From Candidatus Scybalocola fimicaballi (GTDB taxonomy: Bacteria; Bacteroidota; Bacteroidia; Bacteroidales; Paludibacteraceae): DNA of 12,908 bases. The DNA is taken from contig DCIP01000130.1 in NCBI GenBank assembly GCA_002317115.1, forward strand, positions 1 through 12,908. Direction: 5' to 3'. Under the pieces are notes generated by a model that saw only the letters and a program-made list of their open reading frames with translations, had not been told where the DNA came from and ran no database searches. Positions 5,891 to 12,908 of this stretch are shown one piece after another (position 1 is the first letter of the stretch; each line of letters starts with the position of its first letter). The position numbers and the translations under genes were made by a program.

Positions 5891-7300
5891 TTAGTCTGCG
5901 TTTCTTACCAAGTTGACTGTACCCTTCAACTTATATTCAATGCCGTCCACACCTGTCGCTTTCACTACATAGTAGTAAGCTCCGATAGGGCAGTCATTAC
6001 CTCTGTGTGTACCGTCCCATCCGACTGTGATGTCTTCTGAATTGTACATCAATTTGCCCATTGTATTGTAAATCCATATCTCATACTCTGAAATAGAAGT
6101 ATAAGTAGGGCGGAATTCGTCGTTAATGCCGTCGCCATTAGGAGTGAACACTGATGGCATCTCCAATAGGGAATTTCTCACTTTGAATGCGGCTACAAGA
6201 GTGTCCTTGCACACGCTGTTGTCGACAGAAAGCACTATGAAATGAGTGCCATATTTGTCGATATGCTCTCCTGACAGAGTGGTTGCGTTGGTGCGGCTTC
6301 TATAACTGTTGCGTAGGACTCCTGTAGAGTCGTTATAGAATTTCCAACTATATGATGCATCCACAGGAACCAATGTTGTCACAGATTTGGTTGTGTCGTT
6401 CGGATCGACGGTGATCACGGTGTCGACAGGAGCGTTGTCGATACTATTGTGCTCAAGATTTATGTAAAGATCTCCTGAATACAAATGGCTGCTGACGCTT
6501 GCTTTTGCCTCGTCCTTAGTGCTGAACACCAAAGCCTCATCAGTGCGATTCTCAATATTGTGAGGGATAATCTCAGCGTCGACAGTGAGCTGGGCTGTCA
6601 TGAAAGGCAGATACGAGTAGAAAGTGTCGGTCGTGTACTCATATTTAGTAAGCTTATCTTTCAACTTAAAGACAGTATGTCTTTTAGGTTTAGTGATAAG
6701 CAACGATGAGTCTTTGTTGATTCCAGTGATTTTCTCCTCTACTGCTTTGTCGCTGATTGTGATGCCGTTAGCCTCATAGTCCTGGTAAGTCAAGACTATG
6801 TTGTCCTTGATTTGGACAGTGTCGCCTTTTGAGTTGACGTAAGTGTTGGCGAATGAAAGATTAGAGAATTTCACTCTCAGCTGAGGATCGCAAACGGGGT
6901 TGGATACAGAATCGTAGGCACATACCTTTACCGTAGGGGCGATTGCTGTCTTCTTGATGTAGCACAAGTAAACCTTTTCTGTATTCTTATTGTCAGTAGT
7001 GTACAAGAAAGTGTAGCATTTGTTTGTGCCCATCTTGAAAGTAGAGTCCACCTTGACAGTGTCTTTCAATACATTGTTGTCGTTTCTCTTCGACACAAGC
7101 AGAGTATTATAGATGTTGCTCTCCTTGTCGAGTGTGAATTTGATATTTGCACTGTCTGCTTCACCCACGAAAATTTTCTCTCCAAGAGAACTCTCCTCAT
7201 AGAATGAAGATGAGTCATCTGTTGGAATGAAAGAGACTGCCGACGCGGCAATAGATGCCGCAGCAGCGAAAATAGTTGAGACGAAACGTCCTTTCTTCAT
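5891..7300 (-). CDS. Secreted protein with gliding-motility (CHU_C) sorting domain
   Basis: This 469-residue protein begins with a signal peptide (KKGR then an alanine-rich hydrophobic stretch, cleavage plausible near AASA at about 18-21). Residues 40-300 are beta-rich and unrecognised. About 315-375 looks like an Ig/PKD-type fold (SYSWKFYNDSTG, then CKDTLVAAFKV). Residues 381-469 match the gliding motility-associated C-terminal domain: SVFTPNGDGINDEF, IYNTMGKLMY, GWDG, CPIGAYYYVVKATG. In Bacteroidota this domain marks cargo of the type IX secretion system, so the product is probably exported to the surface or medium. Its ATG shares one base with the DUF4293 stop (TAATG), indicating coupled translation. 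The upstream extension of the frame into the DUF4293 gene is not used. The specific function is unknown. Confidence 0.85.
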   Translation of the reverse strand: MKKGRFVSTIFAAAASIAASAVSFIPTDDSSSFYEESSLGEKIFVGEADSANIKFTLDKESNIYNTLLVSKRNDNNVLKDTVKVDSTFKMGTNKCYTFLYTTDNKNTEKVYLCYIKKTAIAPTVKVCAYDSVSNPVCDPQLRVKFSNLSFANTYVNSKGDTVQIKDNIVLTYQDYEANGITISDKAVEEKITGINKDSSLLITKPKRHTVFKLKDKLTKYEYTTDTFYSYLPFMTAQLTVDAEIIPHNIENRTDEALVFSTKDEAKASVSSHLYSGDLYINLEHNSIDNAPVDTVITVDPNDTTKSVTTLVPVDASYSWKFYNDSTGVLRNSYRSRTNATTLSGEHIDKYGTHFIVLSVDNSVCKDTLVAAFKVRNSLLEMPSVFTPNGDGINDEFRPTYTSISEYEIWIYNTMGKLMYNSEDITVGWDGTHRGNDCPIGAYYYVVKATGVDGIEYKLKGTVNLVRNAD

Positions 7301-7722
7301 TAGCGTAATCTGTTGAGGCTTCTGACTTTTGCTTCGTCGATACCAATTGCCTTGATGGCAAGAAGATTCATGACGACAGAAACAATAGGCAAGAAAGTAG
7401 CCCAAGTGACTGAAATATTATAGTCCATGCAATCATCCAATGCCACAAACACTGCAAATGCCGCAATGTTTAGAAGGATAAGTATGGTGGCGAAACCTAC
7501 CACTCTCATCTGGAGCACTCGGTTATTGAATAGAAAAATCGAACCGAATGTAAGAATAATTGTTATGATAAGAATAGCCATAACGACTGGACAATCCATT
7601 ACTGAATATTTATATACACAATCATCTCCCGCATTAAGAAACTTGATACAATCGTTAAACGACACCAATATTAGAAATATGGTGCTGATTAACAAGTAAA
7701 TAGTCTGTATTCTCTGAATCAT
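7300..7722 (-). CDS. DUF4293 family membrane protein
   Basis: A 140-residue integral membrane protein with four hydrophobic segments (about 7-24, 45-66, 72-95, 104-125) and a basic C-terminus (KVRSLNRLR). The opening MIQRIQTIYLL is characteristic of DUF4293, a Bacteroidota-restricted family of unknown function. Two cysteine-containing extracytoplasmic loops (NDCIKF...DDCVY, DDCMDY) are visible. It is the first gene of the five-gene operon: a promoter lies about 26-56 nt upstream, and its stop codon overlaps the next start by one base. The motif match and length make the family call firm; no role can be read from the sequence. Confidence 0.88.
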   Translation of the reverse strand: MIQRIQTIYLLISTIFLILVSFNDCIKFLNAGDDCVYKYSVMDCPVVMAILIITIILTFGSIFLFNNRVLQMRVVGFATILILLNIAAFAVFVALDDCMDYNISVTWATFLPIVSVVMNLLAIKAIGIDEAKVRSLNRLR

Positions 7723-7747
7723 TTTTCACATAGTTTAAACTTAATAG

Positions 7748-7778
7748 CAAAAGTAAAAAAAAATATAAACAAATGCAA
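7748..7778 (-). promoter_or_regulatory. Promoter of the DUF4293-CHU_C-tilS-recA-hflX operon
   Basis: On the minus strand the -7 motif TACTTTTG (plus-strand 7748-7755) follows a TTG (7776-7778) at 20-nt spacing, matching the Bacteroidota consensus. The -7 motif is 25 nt before the ATG at 7722. It is the only well-formed promoter I see ahead of recA. Confidence 0.6.
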
Positions 7779-7802
7779 TAAGAGATGAAATTTTAAAAAA
7801 CA

Positions 7803-7832
7803 ACAGCCGTCGGTGAATTCACCAACGGCTGT
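7803..7832 (-). terminator. Rho-independent terminator of the PurF-like gene
   Basis: ACAGCCGT (7803-7810) pairs with ACGGCTGT (7825-7832); after one mismatch, GGTGA pairs with TCACC. This 13-bp, GC-rich hairpin is followed on the minus strand by TTGTTTTTTAAAATTT. It separates the PurF-like gene from the operon promoter 25 nt further on. Confidence 0.9.
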
Positions 7833-7870
7833 ATATCTTTTAGCTTTAAGCTTTAAACTCTAAGTTCTTA

Positions 7871-9283
7871 TTATTCGTGTCCGTAGCTGCTTCCGTCGAA
7901 ACAGTGTGTGCAGACGCACTCCTTAGGAAGTCCGATAGCCTCGATGATGTTCTCAAGAGTGTTGAACTTCAAAGAGTCCATACCAAGACGTGTGCGGATC
8001 TCGTCCACCATCTTGTTGTAGCGCTCTGTGCCTGGAGTGATGTACTCGTCGATGTGGGCGTCCATGTCGCCATTCTCAAGCTCTTTCACGATACGGCGAG
8101 TGATTAGCTCAAGCACTGATTTTGAAGCTGAGAAGTTGATGAATGGACATCCGTAAAGCAATGGAGGACAGCTGATACGCATGTGTACTTGCTTTACACC
8201 GTAATCATAAAGGACCTTTACGTTGTCTCTCAACTGTGTGCCACGGACGATTGAGTCGTCGCAGAACATAGCCACTTTATCTTTCAATAGAGCTCTGTTT
8301 GGCACAAGCTTCATGCTTGCCACAAGCTCACGCATCTTCTGGTTTGTAGGAGTGAACGAACGAGGCCAAGTAGGAGTGTACTTGACGATGGCGCGACGGT
8401 AAGGCACGTTAAGTCCGTTTGAGTAACCAAGCGCATGGCCGATACCTGAATCTGGGATAGCTGCCACGTAGTCTGGCTTAATATCGTCGTCCTTCGACAT
8501 CAAAAGTCCGCTCTTGACACGGAACTCATCCACGTTGATATCCTCGTATGTTGAAGGTGGGTAGCCGTAGTAGATCCACATGAATGAGCAGATCTGCATC
8601 TTCTTCTCTGGCTTGCGTAGCTGCTCGAATCCGTCGGCTGTGATTAGCACGATCTCGCCTGGTCCGATGTTGTAGACAGCCTCATAGCCAAGGTTTGGAT
8701 AAGCCACTGTCTCGCCTGTTACGGCGTATGCTCCATCTTTCTTTCCGATCACAAGTGGAAGACGGCCGTACTTGTCGCGTGCTGCTATGATTCCCTTCTC
8801 TGTAAGAAGGAGCATTGTGCAAGAACCTTTGATTGTGTTGTAGACGCGCTCGATTCCGTCTACAAAATCCTTACCTTCTGTGATAAGCATTGAGATAAGC
8901 TCAGTCTGGTTTGTGTCACCGCCGCTGAACTCAGCGAAATGGTGCATACGACCTAACAATTCTCCCTCGATTTCTTTAAGATTGTTGACTTTCGCTACAG
9001 TGCACACCGCGAATCTTCCCAAGTGGCTGTTGACGATGATTGGCTGCGAATCTGTGTCGCTGATCACTCCGATTCCGGAGTTGCCGTTGAACTTCTCAAG
9101 TTCTGGCTCAAATTTTGTTCTGAAATATGTGCTTTCCAAATTGTGGATAGATCTCACGAATCCCTTTTCTGAGAGAGTCGCCAATCCGCCACGCTTAGTG
9201 CCAAGATGCGAGTTGTAGTCTGTTCCGTAGAACAAATCTTTTATACAACTGTCTTTGCCAATAGTACCAAAAATGCCACCCAT
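7871..9283 (-). CDS. PurF-like amidophosphoribosyltransferase lacking the glutaminase cysteine
   Basis: A 470-residue protein with the two-domain layout of PurF, which makes phosphoribosylamine from PRPP and glutamine in purine synthesis. The C-terminal half keeps the PRPP motif CDDSIVRGTQ (341-350), the IPDSGIGHALGY loop (276-287), and cysteines placed like Fe-S ligands of the Bacillus-type enzyme (C232, C372 or C379, C458, C461). The N-terminus reads MGGIFGTIG where active PurF has Cys as its first mature residue, and the usual GHTRYST and NGNL glutaminase motifs are not recognisable (GVISDTDSQP and KVNN stand in similar places). I infer a protein with phosphoribosyltransferase ability but no glutaminase of the normal kind. 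I recall similar Cys-less relatives in Bacteroidota, so this may be a family trait. I give no symbol because equating it with purF could mislead. It is monocistronic, with a -7 motif and terminator. Confidence 0.85.
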   Translation of the reverse strand: MGGIFGTIGKDSCIKDLFYGTDYNSHLGTKRGGLATLSEKGFVRSIHNLESTYFRTKFEPELEKFNGNSGIGVISDTDSQPIIVNSHLGRFAVCTVAKVNNLKEIEGELLGRMHHFAEFSGGDTNQTELISMLITEGKDFVDGIERVYNTIKGSCTMLLLTEKGIIAARDKYGRLPLVIGKKDGAYAVTGETVAYPNLGYEAVYNIGPGEIVLITADGFEQLRKPEKKMQICSFMWIYYGYPPSTYEDINVDEFRVKSGLLMSKDDDIKPDYVAAIPDSGIGHALGYSNGLNVPYRRAIVKYTPTWPRSFTPTNQKMRELVASMKLVPNRALLKDKVAMFCDDSIVRGTQLRDNVKVLYDYGVKQVHMRISCPPLLYGCPFINFSASKSVLELITRRIVKELENGDMDAHIDEYITPGTERYNKMVDEIRTRLGMDSLKFNTLENIIEAIGLPKECVCTHCFDGSSYGHE

Positions 9284-9314
9284 TGTTATTTTATAGTCTT
9301 TATGAAACTGTATG

Positions 9315-9322
9315 CAAAAGTA
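9315..9322 (-). promoter_or_regulatory. -7 promoter element of the PurF-like gene
   Basis: TACTTTTG on the minus strand, 31 nt before the ATG at 9283, fits TAnnTTTG. No clear -33 TTTG is visible. The expected -33 position falls on the neighbouring hairpin at 9341-9355. Confidence 0.45.
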
Positions 9323-9340
9323 GTGATAAAAATTAAAACG

Positions 9341-9355
9341 GAGCTTAATAAGCTC
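9341..9355 (-). terminator. Short hairpin after the barrel-like gene
   Basis: GAGCTT (9341-9346) pairs with AAGCTC (9350-9355) around a 3-nt loop. On the minus strand it is followed by CCGTTTTAATTTTT, and on the plus strand by ATTTTTTT. It lies 29 nt past the stop of the gene ending at 9385. The stem is only 6 bp, so termination may be weak. Confidence 0.55.
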
Positions 9356-9384
9356 ATTTTTTTGAGAAGTCGATGTTTTAACCT

Positions 9385-10206
9385 TTATGGATTCCAGCGC
9401 TCAACATCTGTTTTCTCTACGCCACCTCTTTTTCTTTCGTCAATCTTTTCGTATGGTTTTGTGCTTGACTTTTCTTTATCTTTAGCCGGTGCTGACTTAG
9501 GCTTGCACTCGCCTTGTGTCTCAACATGAGGCTTAAACTTATGCACTCTGTATCGGATTCTGTTCTTCTTTTCGAATCTGAACGGATATGCGATTGTGAG
9601 CTGAGGCGAAATCCATGAGGAGATTTTTCTCTCTCTTTCAGCCTCATGTGCCACCTCCATAGTTGTGCCATCCTCCAATTCGACAATCTCTGTCTCGTCT
9701 TCTCCCACCTTATGCATATTATATTGTGGATAGATGGCGTAGCCTAAAGCGCATACAAGACATTTGCCTTTGCGTAGTGGTATTCTTCCTCCGAAATAGA
9801 AGTCGACGTAGGGATAGAAGTCGTCTTCACAGTATGCCACACCTCCTGATTGCGATATGGTAAGAATATTCTTTCTTCCGAAGGTCCAGCGTACGTTGAC
9901 TGCGGCAGGGAAGGCGAAAAAGTCGTCGAGCAAATACATCGCCCCAACTTTCCCTCCTAAGAAGAAGTAGTTTGTGATCTGGGCTCCAGGTGTGGCGGCT
10001 AAGCTGAACGCAGGCTTGATTTTCCCTGTTGTGTCGGCAAAATCAGCAGTTAGCATAAAGTCGCCGTAAAGGCGGAACCCTGTTTTTTCTTTTGGCAGTG
10101 CTGAATGTTTTGAATATGATGAACGTGGGTCTTTCGCCATAGATGTGCATACACAACACATCATGGCAACCAGCGTTATGATTATTCTTTTGATGGTTTT
10201 CTTCAT
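9385..10206 (-). CDS. Predicted outer-membrane beta-barrel protein, unknown function
   Basis: A 273-residue protein with a signal peptide (KKTIKR, hydrophobic 8-20, cleavage plausible after TSMA at 24). Residues 44-215 alternate aromatic and small residues as in beta-barrels: FRLYGDFMLTADFAD, NYFFLGGKVGAMYLLDDFFAFPAAVNVRWTF, YVDFYFGGRIPL. From about 222 the chain turns lysine-, proline- and glutamate-rich with no hydrophobic strand, an unusual soluble tail of roughly 50 residues that departs from the terminal aromatic residue common in barrels; it ends ERWNP. I chose the ATG at 10206 because the signal peptide begins there; the upstream frame to 10284 runs through the promoter and repeat-like intergenic sequence. 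I do not recognise a named family. It is divergent from dacA and probably monocistronic. Confidence 0.7.
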   Translation of the reverse strand: MKKTIKRIIITLVAMMCCVCTSMAKDPRSSYSKHSALPKEKTGFRLYGDFMLTADFADTTGKIKPAFSLAATPGAQITNYFFLGGKVGAMYLLDDFFAFPAAVNVRWTFGRKNILTISQSGGVAYCEDDFYPYVDFYFGGRIPLRKGKCLVCALGYAIYPQYNMHKVGEDETEIVELEDGTTMEVAHEAERERKISSWISPQLTIAYPFRFEKKNRIRYRVHKFKPHVETQGECKPKSAPAKDKEKSSTKPYEKIDERKRGGVEKTDVERWNP

Positions 10207-10226
10207 ACTTTGTGAGTTTCGAAATG

Positions 10227-10255
10227 CAAATATAATGGATTTTATGCACTTACAA
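10227..10255 (-). promoter_or_regulatory. Promoter of the barrel-like gene
   Basis: On the minus strand TATATTTG (10227-10234) is preceded by TTG (10253-10255) at 18-nt spacing, close to the Bacteroidota consensus. It is 20 nt before the ATG at 10206. Confidence 0.5.
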
Positions 10256-10319
10256 TTCTTTATTTCGCATTTCGCATTCCTCATTTATAATTTAATTTCT
10301 CAATTCCCATTTTATTTTC

Positions 10320-10327
10320 TACTTTTG
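10320..10327 (+). promoter_or_regulatory. -7 promoter element of the dacA-lolD-comF-dnaG operon
   Basis: TACTTTTG on the plus strand fits TAnnTTTG and lies 39 nt before the dacA ATG. No clear -33 TTG is seen about 20 nt upstream. The implied leader contains an A-rich stretch ending ATAAAGAAC just before the start, typical of Bacteroidota genes without a strong Shine-Dalgarno sequence. Confidence 0.45.
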
Positions 10328-10366
10328 TTGATTTTTTAGATTGCAATGGCAAAATAAATAAAGAAC

Positions 10367-11134
10367 ATGGGCTCATCCTTTTTTCAGTTTGTAGATATAT
10401 TAGATATCTTGCTTGGCGGCATTATCCTGTACAAGCTATACAAGATGTTGAAAGACACCTCGGCATTCCGTCTTTTCATCGGTGTGTTGGTGGTGATTGT
10501 GGCGTGGATGATTGTCAACTCGCTATTGCAGATGAAGCTGATCGGTGGCGTGCTCAACCAGATTGTCAACGTGGGCGCGATCGCTTTGATTGTGCTTTTC
10601 CAGGATGAGATCCGTAATGCATTAACAGGAATCGGCTCGGGCAACAATTTCCTTTCACGTCTGCTCAACACTCAACGTGTCCAGACGATGGAGGAGAGCG
10701 ATATCATGCAGATTGTGATTGCCTGCCGCAACATGGCTCGCGAGAAGGTGGGAGCTCTTATTGTGATTGAGAACGAGATGAGCCTGCAGAGCATCATCGT
10801 CACAGGTGATGAGATCTCAGCCAAGATCAATTCGCGTCTTATTGAGAATATTTTCTTCAAGAATTCTCCTCTTCACGACGGTGCTATGATCATCGGCAAC
10901 AAGGTGATCAAGGCTGCGGGATGTATCCTTCCTCTATCGCACAATATGAATGTGCCGAAATCGTTTGGATTGCGTCACCGTGCTGCTCTTGGCGTGAGCG
11001 AAAAACTTGATGTTCAAGCTATTATAGTTTCTGAGGAGACGGGTAAAATTTCGTATGCTGAGAATGGGACTATAATCCATGATATATCTACAAAAGAACT
11101 TGAGTCCATACTTTCTAAATCGAAAGCCAGATGA
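10367..11134 (+). CDS. dacA: Diadenylate cyclase CdaA/DacA (c-di-AMP synthase)
   Basis: This membrane-anchored enzyme condenses two ATP into cyclic di-AMP, a second messenger that in other bacteria controls potassium and osmolyte uptake and wall homeostasis. The 255-residue protein has three N-terminal transmembrane helices (about 8-25, 34-55, 62-79) and a cytoplasmic DAC domain with both catalytic motifs intact: DGA at 171-173 (LHDGAMII) and RHR at 203-205 ([12 protein letters not shown]). Length and layout match the CdaA type. The stop codon overlaps the next start (ATGA, 4 nt), so it is the first gene of a coupled operon with a LolD-like ATPase, ComF and DnaG. In Firmicutes cdaA usually sits with cdaR and glmM; neither is here. 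Confidence 0.95.
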   Translation: MGSSFFQFVDILDILLGGIILYKLYKMLKDTSAFRLFIGVLVVIVAWMIVNSLLQMKLIGGVLNQIVNVGAIALIVLFQDEIRNALTGIGSGNNFLSRLLNTQRVQTMEESDIMQIVIACRNMAREKVGALIVIENEMSLQSIIVTGDEISAKINSRLIENIFFKNSPLHDGAMIIGNKVIKAAGCILPLSHNMNVPKSFGLRHRAALGVSEKLDVQAIIVSEETGKISYAENGTIIHDISTKELESILSKSKAR

Positions 11135-11814
11135 GTGAAATGACGAATATGAACCAGGAAATTGTGTTGTCCGCCAAGGGAGTATGCAAAAGTTTCAGCA
11201 ACCTACGTGTACTTTCAGATGTGACTTTTGATATCCGTCGCTACGAGTTTGTATCCATCGTGGGGCCGAGCGGTGCTGGCAAAACTACTCTTTTGCAGAT
11301 CATCAGTACTCTTGCGTCTGCTGATTCTGGAGAGGTGAATATTCTTGGTAAGGACACTTCGCGTCTTTCACATGAGGAGGTTTGCAAACTTCGTAATAGC
11401 GACCTTGGTTTTGTGTTCCAGTTCCATCAGCTTCTTCCTGAGTTCACGGCTCTTGAAAACGTGATGGTTCCAGCTCTAATCGCCGGACGTGATGAGGCTG
11501 AGTGCAAGCAGGAGGCGATGTCGTTGCTTACACGTCTTGGTCTTGCAGAGAGAGCGTCGCACCATCCGAATGAGTTATCAGGTGGAGAGAAGCAGAGAGT
11601 GGCTGTGGCGAGAGCTTTGATCAACAAGCCTCAGATTCTGTTTGCTGATGAGCCGACAGGTAGCTTGGACAGCCAGAACAGAGATGAACTTCAGAAACTG
11701 TTCCTCGACCTTCGTAAGGAATTTGGATTGACGGTGATTGTCGTCACTCATGATATGACTCTTGCCCAGCAGAGCGACAGAGTAATTGAGATGAAGGATG
11801 GAAAAATTATCTAA
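11131..11814 (+). CDS. lolD: ABC transporter ATP-binding protein, LolD-like
   Basis: A 227-residue ATPase of the MacB/LolD class. LolD powers LolCE, which releases lipoproteins from the inner membrane towards the outer membrane. Seen: Walker A GPSGAGKT 45-52, Q-loop Q97 within the LolD-like stretch [20 protein letters not shown], signature LSGGE 149-153, Walker B ILFADEP 169-175, switch histidine H207. No permease gene (lolC/E) is adjacent, so the partner must be encoded elsewhere and the LolD assignment rests on the Q-loop region and size; an FtsE- or MacB-type role is the alternative. It overlaps dacA by 4 nt and comF by 17 nt. A start at the third methionine (residue 7) is possible, but the ATGA junction favours the first. 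Confidence 0.85.
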   Translation: MSEMTNMNQEIVLSAKGVCKSFSNLRVLSDVTFDIRRYEFVSIVGPSGAGKTTLLQIISTLASADSGEVNILGKDTSRLSHEEVCKLRNSDLGFVFQFHQLLPEFTALENVMVPALIAGRDEAECKQEAMSLLTRLGLAERASHHPNELSGGEKQRVAVARALINKPQILFADEPTGSLDSQNRDELQKLFLDLRKEFGLTVIVVTHDMTLAQQSDRVIEMKDGKII

Positions 11815-12568
11815 GATTTTCAAGAGGGTTAAATATTCTGTCGTAAGCTCTTTATATCCACACACTTGTGGAGCATGTGGGGCAGTGGTTGAGACGGAAG
11901 GGGAGACCTTGTGTGAAGATTGCAGATATAGTTTGGAATATATCCCTCTCGACGTAGATCTTACTCCGCTTGCGAGGGAGATGACGCAGGTGCAGCTCAG
12001 CTATTTTATGCCGTTGCTGTCGTATAGGAAATCAAATATCGAATCACGTTTTGTGTTGAATATCAAGAATTCAGGTGTGAAGAGATATGGAATAGAGGCA
12101 GGACGAATGATGGGCAGAATGATAAATGCCCGTGTCGACGCCAGTGAGTTCGACTGCCTTGTGCCAGTGCCGATTACATCCAAACGATATGAGATGCGAG
12201 GGTATAACCAGAGTGAGTTGCTTTGTCTCGGCATTGAGATGGAGACGGGGATTCCAGTCCGTACTGATCTGCTTGTCAACGAAGGAAAACTGGTGAGCAA
12301 CAGTATCGACGCAAAACGACATAAGAGTGCCACAGCCAACAAGTATCAGGCCACTGATGAGGTGAAGGCGTTTCGTGGCAAACATATATTGGTGGTCGAC
12401 GATGTGATCACTACAGGCAAAACCATCCGAGATTGTTCGGCTTCCATTATGGAGAAGTGCGACAGCAACGTGAAAGTGAGCATAGCGGTCGTGGGAATGG
12501 TGTCGGATTTGCTTGGCATTTACGAAGAACAGAATAAAATTTATACAAAGGATATTTTTCAAGACTGA
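11798..12568 (+). CDS. comF: ComF family phosphoribosyltransferase-like protein
   Basis: This encodes 256 residues with the ComF layout: an N-terminal zinc-ribbon with CGAC and CEDC (C24, C27, C39, C42), the family motif [21 protein letters not shown] (122-142), and a PRPP-binding loop [13 protein letters not shown] (197-209). ComF proteins are needed for natural transformation in several bacteria, where they act with DNA uptake and processing proteins; whether this organism is competent cannot be read here. The usual RxxQ...RxxN region is represented by [14 protein letters not shown] (171-184). The gene begins inside lolD (17-nt overlap), and its TGA shares one base with the dnaG ATG, which is consistent with a DNA-metabolism role shared with primase. 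Confidence 0.9.
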   Translation: MEKLSKIFKRVKYSVVSSLYPHTCGACGAVVETEGETLCEDCRYSLEYIPLDVDLTPLAREMTQVQLSYFMPLLSYRKSNIESRFVLNIKNSGVKRYGIEAGRMMGRMINARVDASEFDCLVPVPITSKRYEMRGYNQSELLCLGIEMETGIPVRTDLLVNEGKLVSNSIDAKRHKSATANKYQATDEVKAFRGKHILVVDDVITTGKTIRDCSASIMEKCDSNVKVSIAVVGMVSDLLGIYEEQNKIYTKDIFQD

Positions 12569-12908
12569 TGATAGACAATATCACCATACAGAGAATTAAG
12601 GAGGCGGCAAATATTGTTGACGTGGTTGGAGACTACGTCACTCTTCGTCGTGCCGGCACATCATATAAAGGATTATGTCCGTTCCATAATGAGAAGACTC
12701 CTTCTTTTATTGTCACACCAGCGAAAAATATCTGTAAATGTTTCGGATGCGGAGGTGGAGGAGACAGCATTTCCTTCATCATGAAGATGGAGAATCTGTC
12801 GTATCTTGACGCACTCCGTTTCTTGGCAAAAAAGTTTGGGATCACTATCGTCGAGAAGGAACTTACTCCTGAGGAGAAAGAGCAGCAGACACTACGCGAC
12901 AAGATGCT
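12568..12908 (+). CDS. dnaG: DNA primase DnaG (5' part, cut by the window end)
   Basis: Primase lays down the RNA primers for chromosome replication. The frame opens with [20 protein letters not shown] at the ATG overlapping the comF stop (TGATG) and stays open for 113 codons to the window edge. The N-terminal CHC2 zinc-binding domain is complete: CPFH supplies C37 and H40, and CKCFGCG supplies C58 and C61, with the conserved NEKTPSF between them and GGGGDSISFIMKMENLSYLDALRFLAKKFGI after. The last residues, ELTPEEKEQQTLRDKM, form the charged linker that leads to the RNA polymerase (TOPRIM) domain, which lies beyond this window. Confidence 0.97.
   Translation, partial: MIDNITIQRIKEAANIVDVVGDYVTLRRAGTSYKGLCPFHNEKTPSFIVTPAKNICKCFGCGGGGDSISFIMKMENLSYLDALRFLAKKFGITIVEKELTPEEKEQQTLRDKM

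Noticed and set aside
7300..7405. Longer N-terminus for the CHU_C protein (start at 7405)
   Set aside because: The extension lies inside the DUF4293 coding region and would bury the signal peptide that begins at 7300.

Overview
The window reads as chromosomal DNA from a member of the Bacteroidota, most likely the order Bacteroidales. Three things point there. Several genes are preceded by the Bacteroidota sigma-A -7 motif TAnnTTTG. There is a DUF4293 membrane protein starting MIQRIQTIYLL. There is a secreted protein ending in a gliding-motility/CHU_C type sorting domain (SVFTPNGDGINDEF). Most of the window is ordinary core-genome sequence with tightly packed genes.

Layout. Positions 1-461 contain no confident gene. 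They hold a GC-rich structured patch (about 143-195), a minus-strand promoter-like site (255-288), and three copies of a 23-base repeat at an exact 33-base period (372-460), ending one base before the first gene's stop codon. Minus-strand genes then run from 462 to 10206. In transcription order (right to left) these are: an outer-membrane barrel-like protein (9385-10206); a PurF-like phosphoribosyltransferase (7871-9283) with a strong terminator; an operon of DUF4293 protein, CHU_C secreted protein, tilS, recA and hflX (7722 down to 2207); a KilA-N gene (1332-2132); and a DUF481-like outer-membrane protein (462-1253). From 10367 rightwards, a divergent plus-strand operon encodes a CdaA/DacA diadenylate cyclase, a LolD-like ABC ATPase, a ComF-family phosphoribosyltransferase and the start of DnaG primase, all with overlapping start and stop codons.

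How the genes fit together. The five-gene minus operon has 1-28 nt junctions and joins envelope or secretion functions (DUF4293, CHU_C protein) to tRNA modification (TilS), recombination (RecA) and a ribosome-associated GTPase (HflX). The plus operon joins c-di-AMP synthesis, lipoprotein-release transport, a ComF protein and replication priming.

The least ordinary part is the left 2.2 kb. The KilA-N gene is visibly AT-richer than its neighbours, is bracketed by two identical 30-base hairpin repeats, and contains a perfect 30-base palindrome that coincides exactly with ten codons. Together with the 33-base-period repeats nearby, this looks like an accessory, possibly mobile, single-gene insertion. 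The other notable point is that the PurF-like protein keeps its PRPP and Fe-S type features but lacks the glutaminase nucleophile cysteine.
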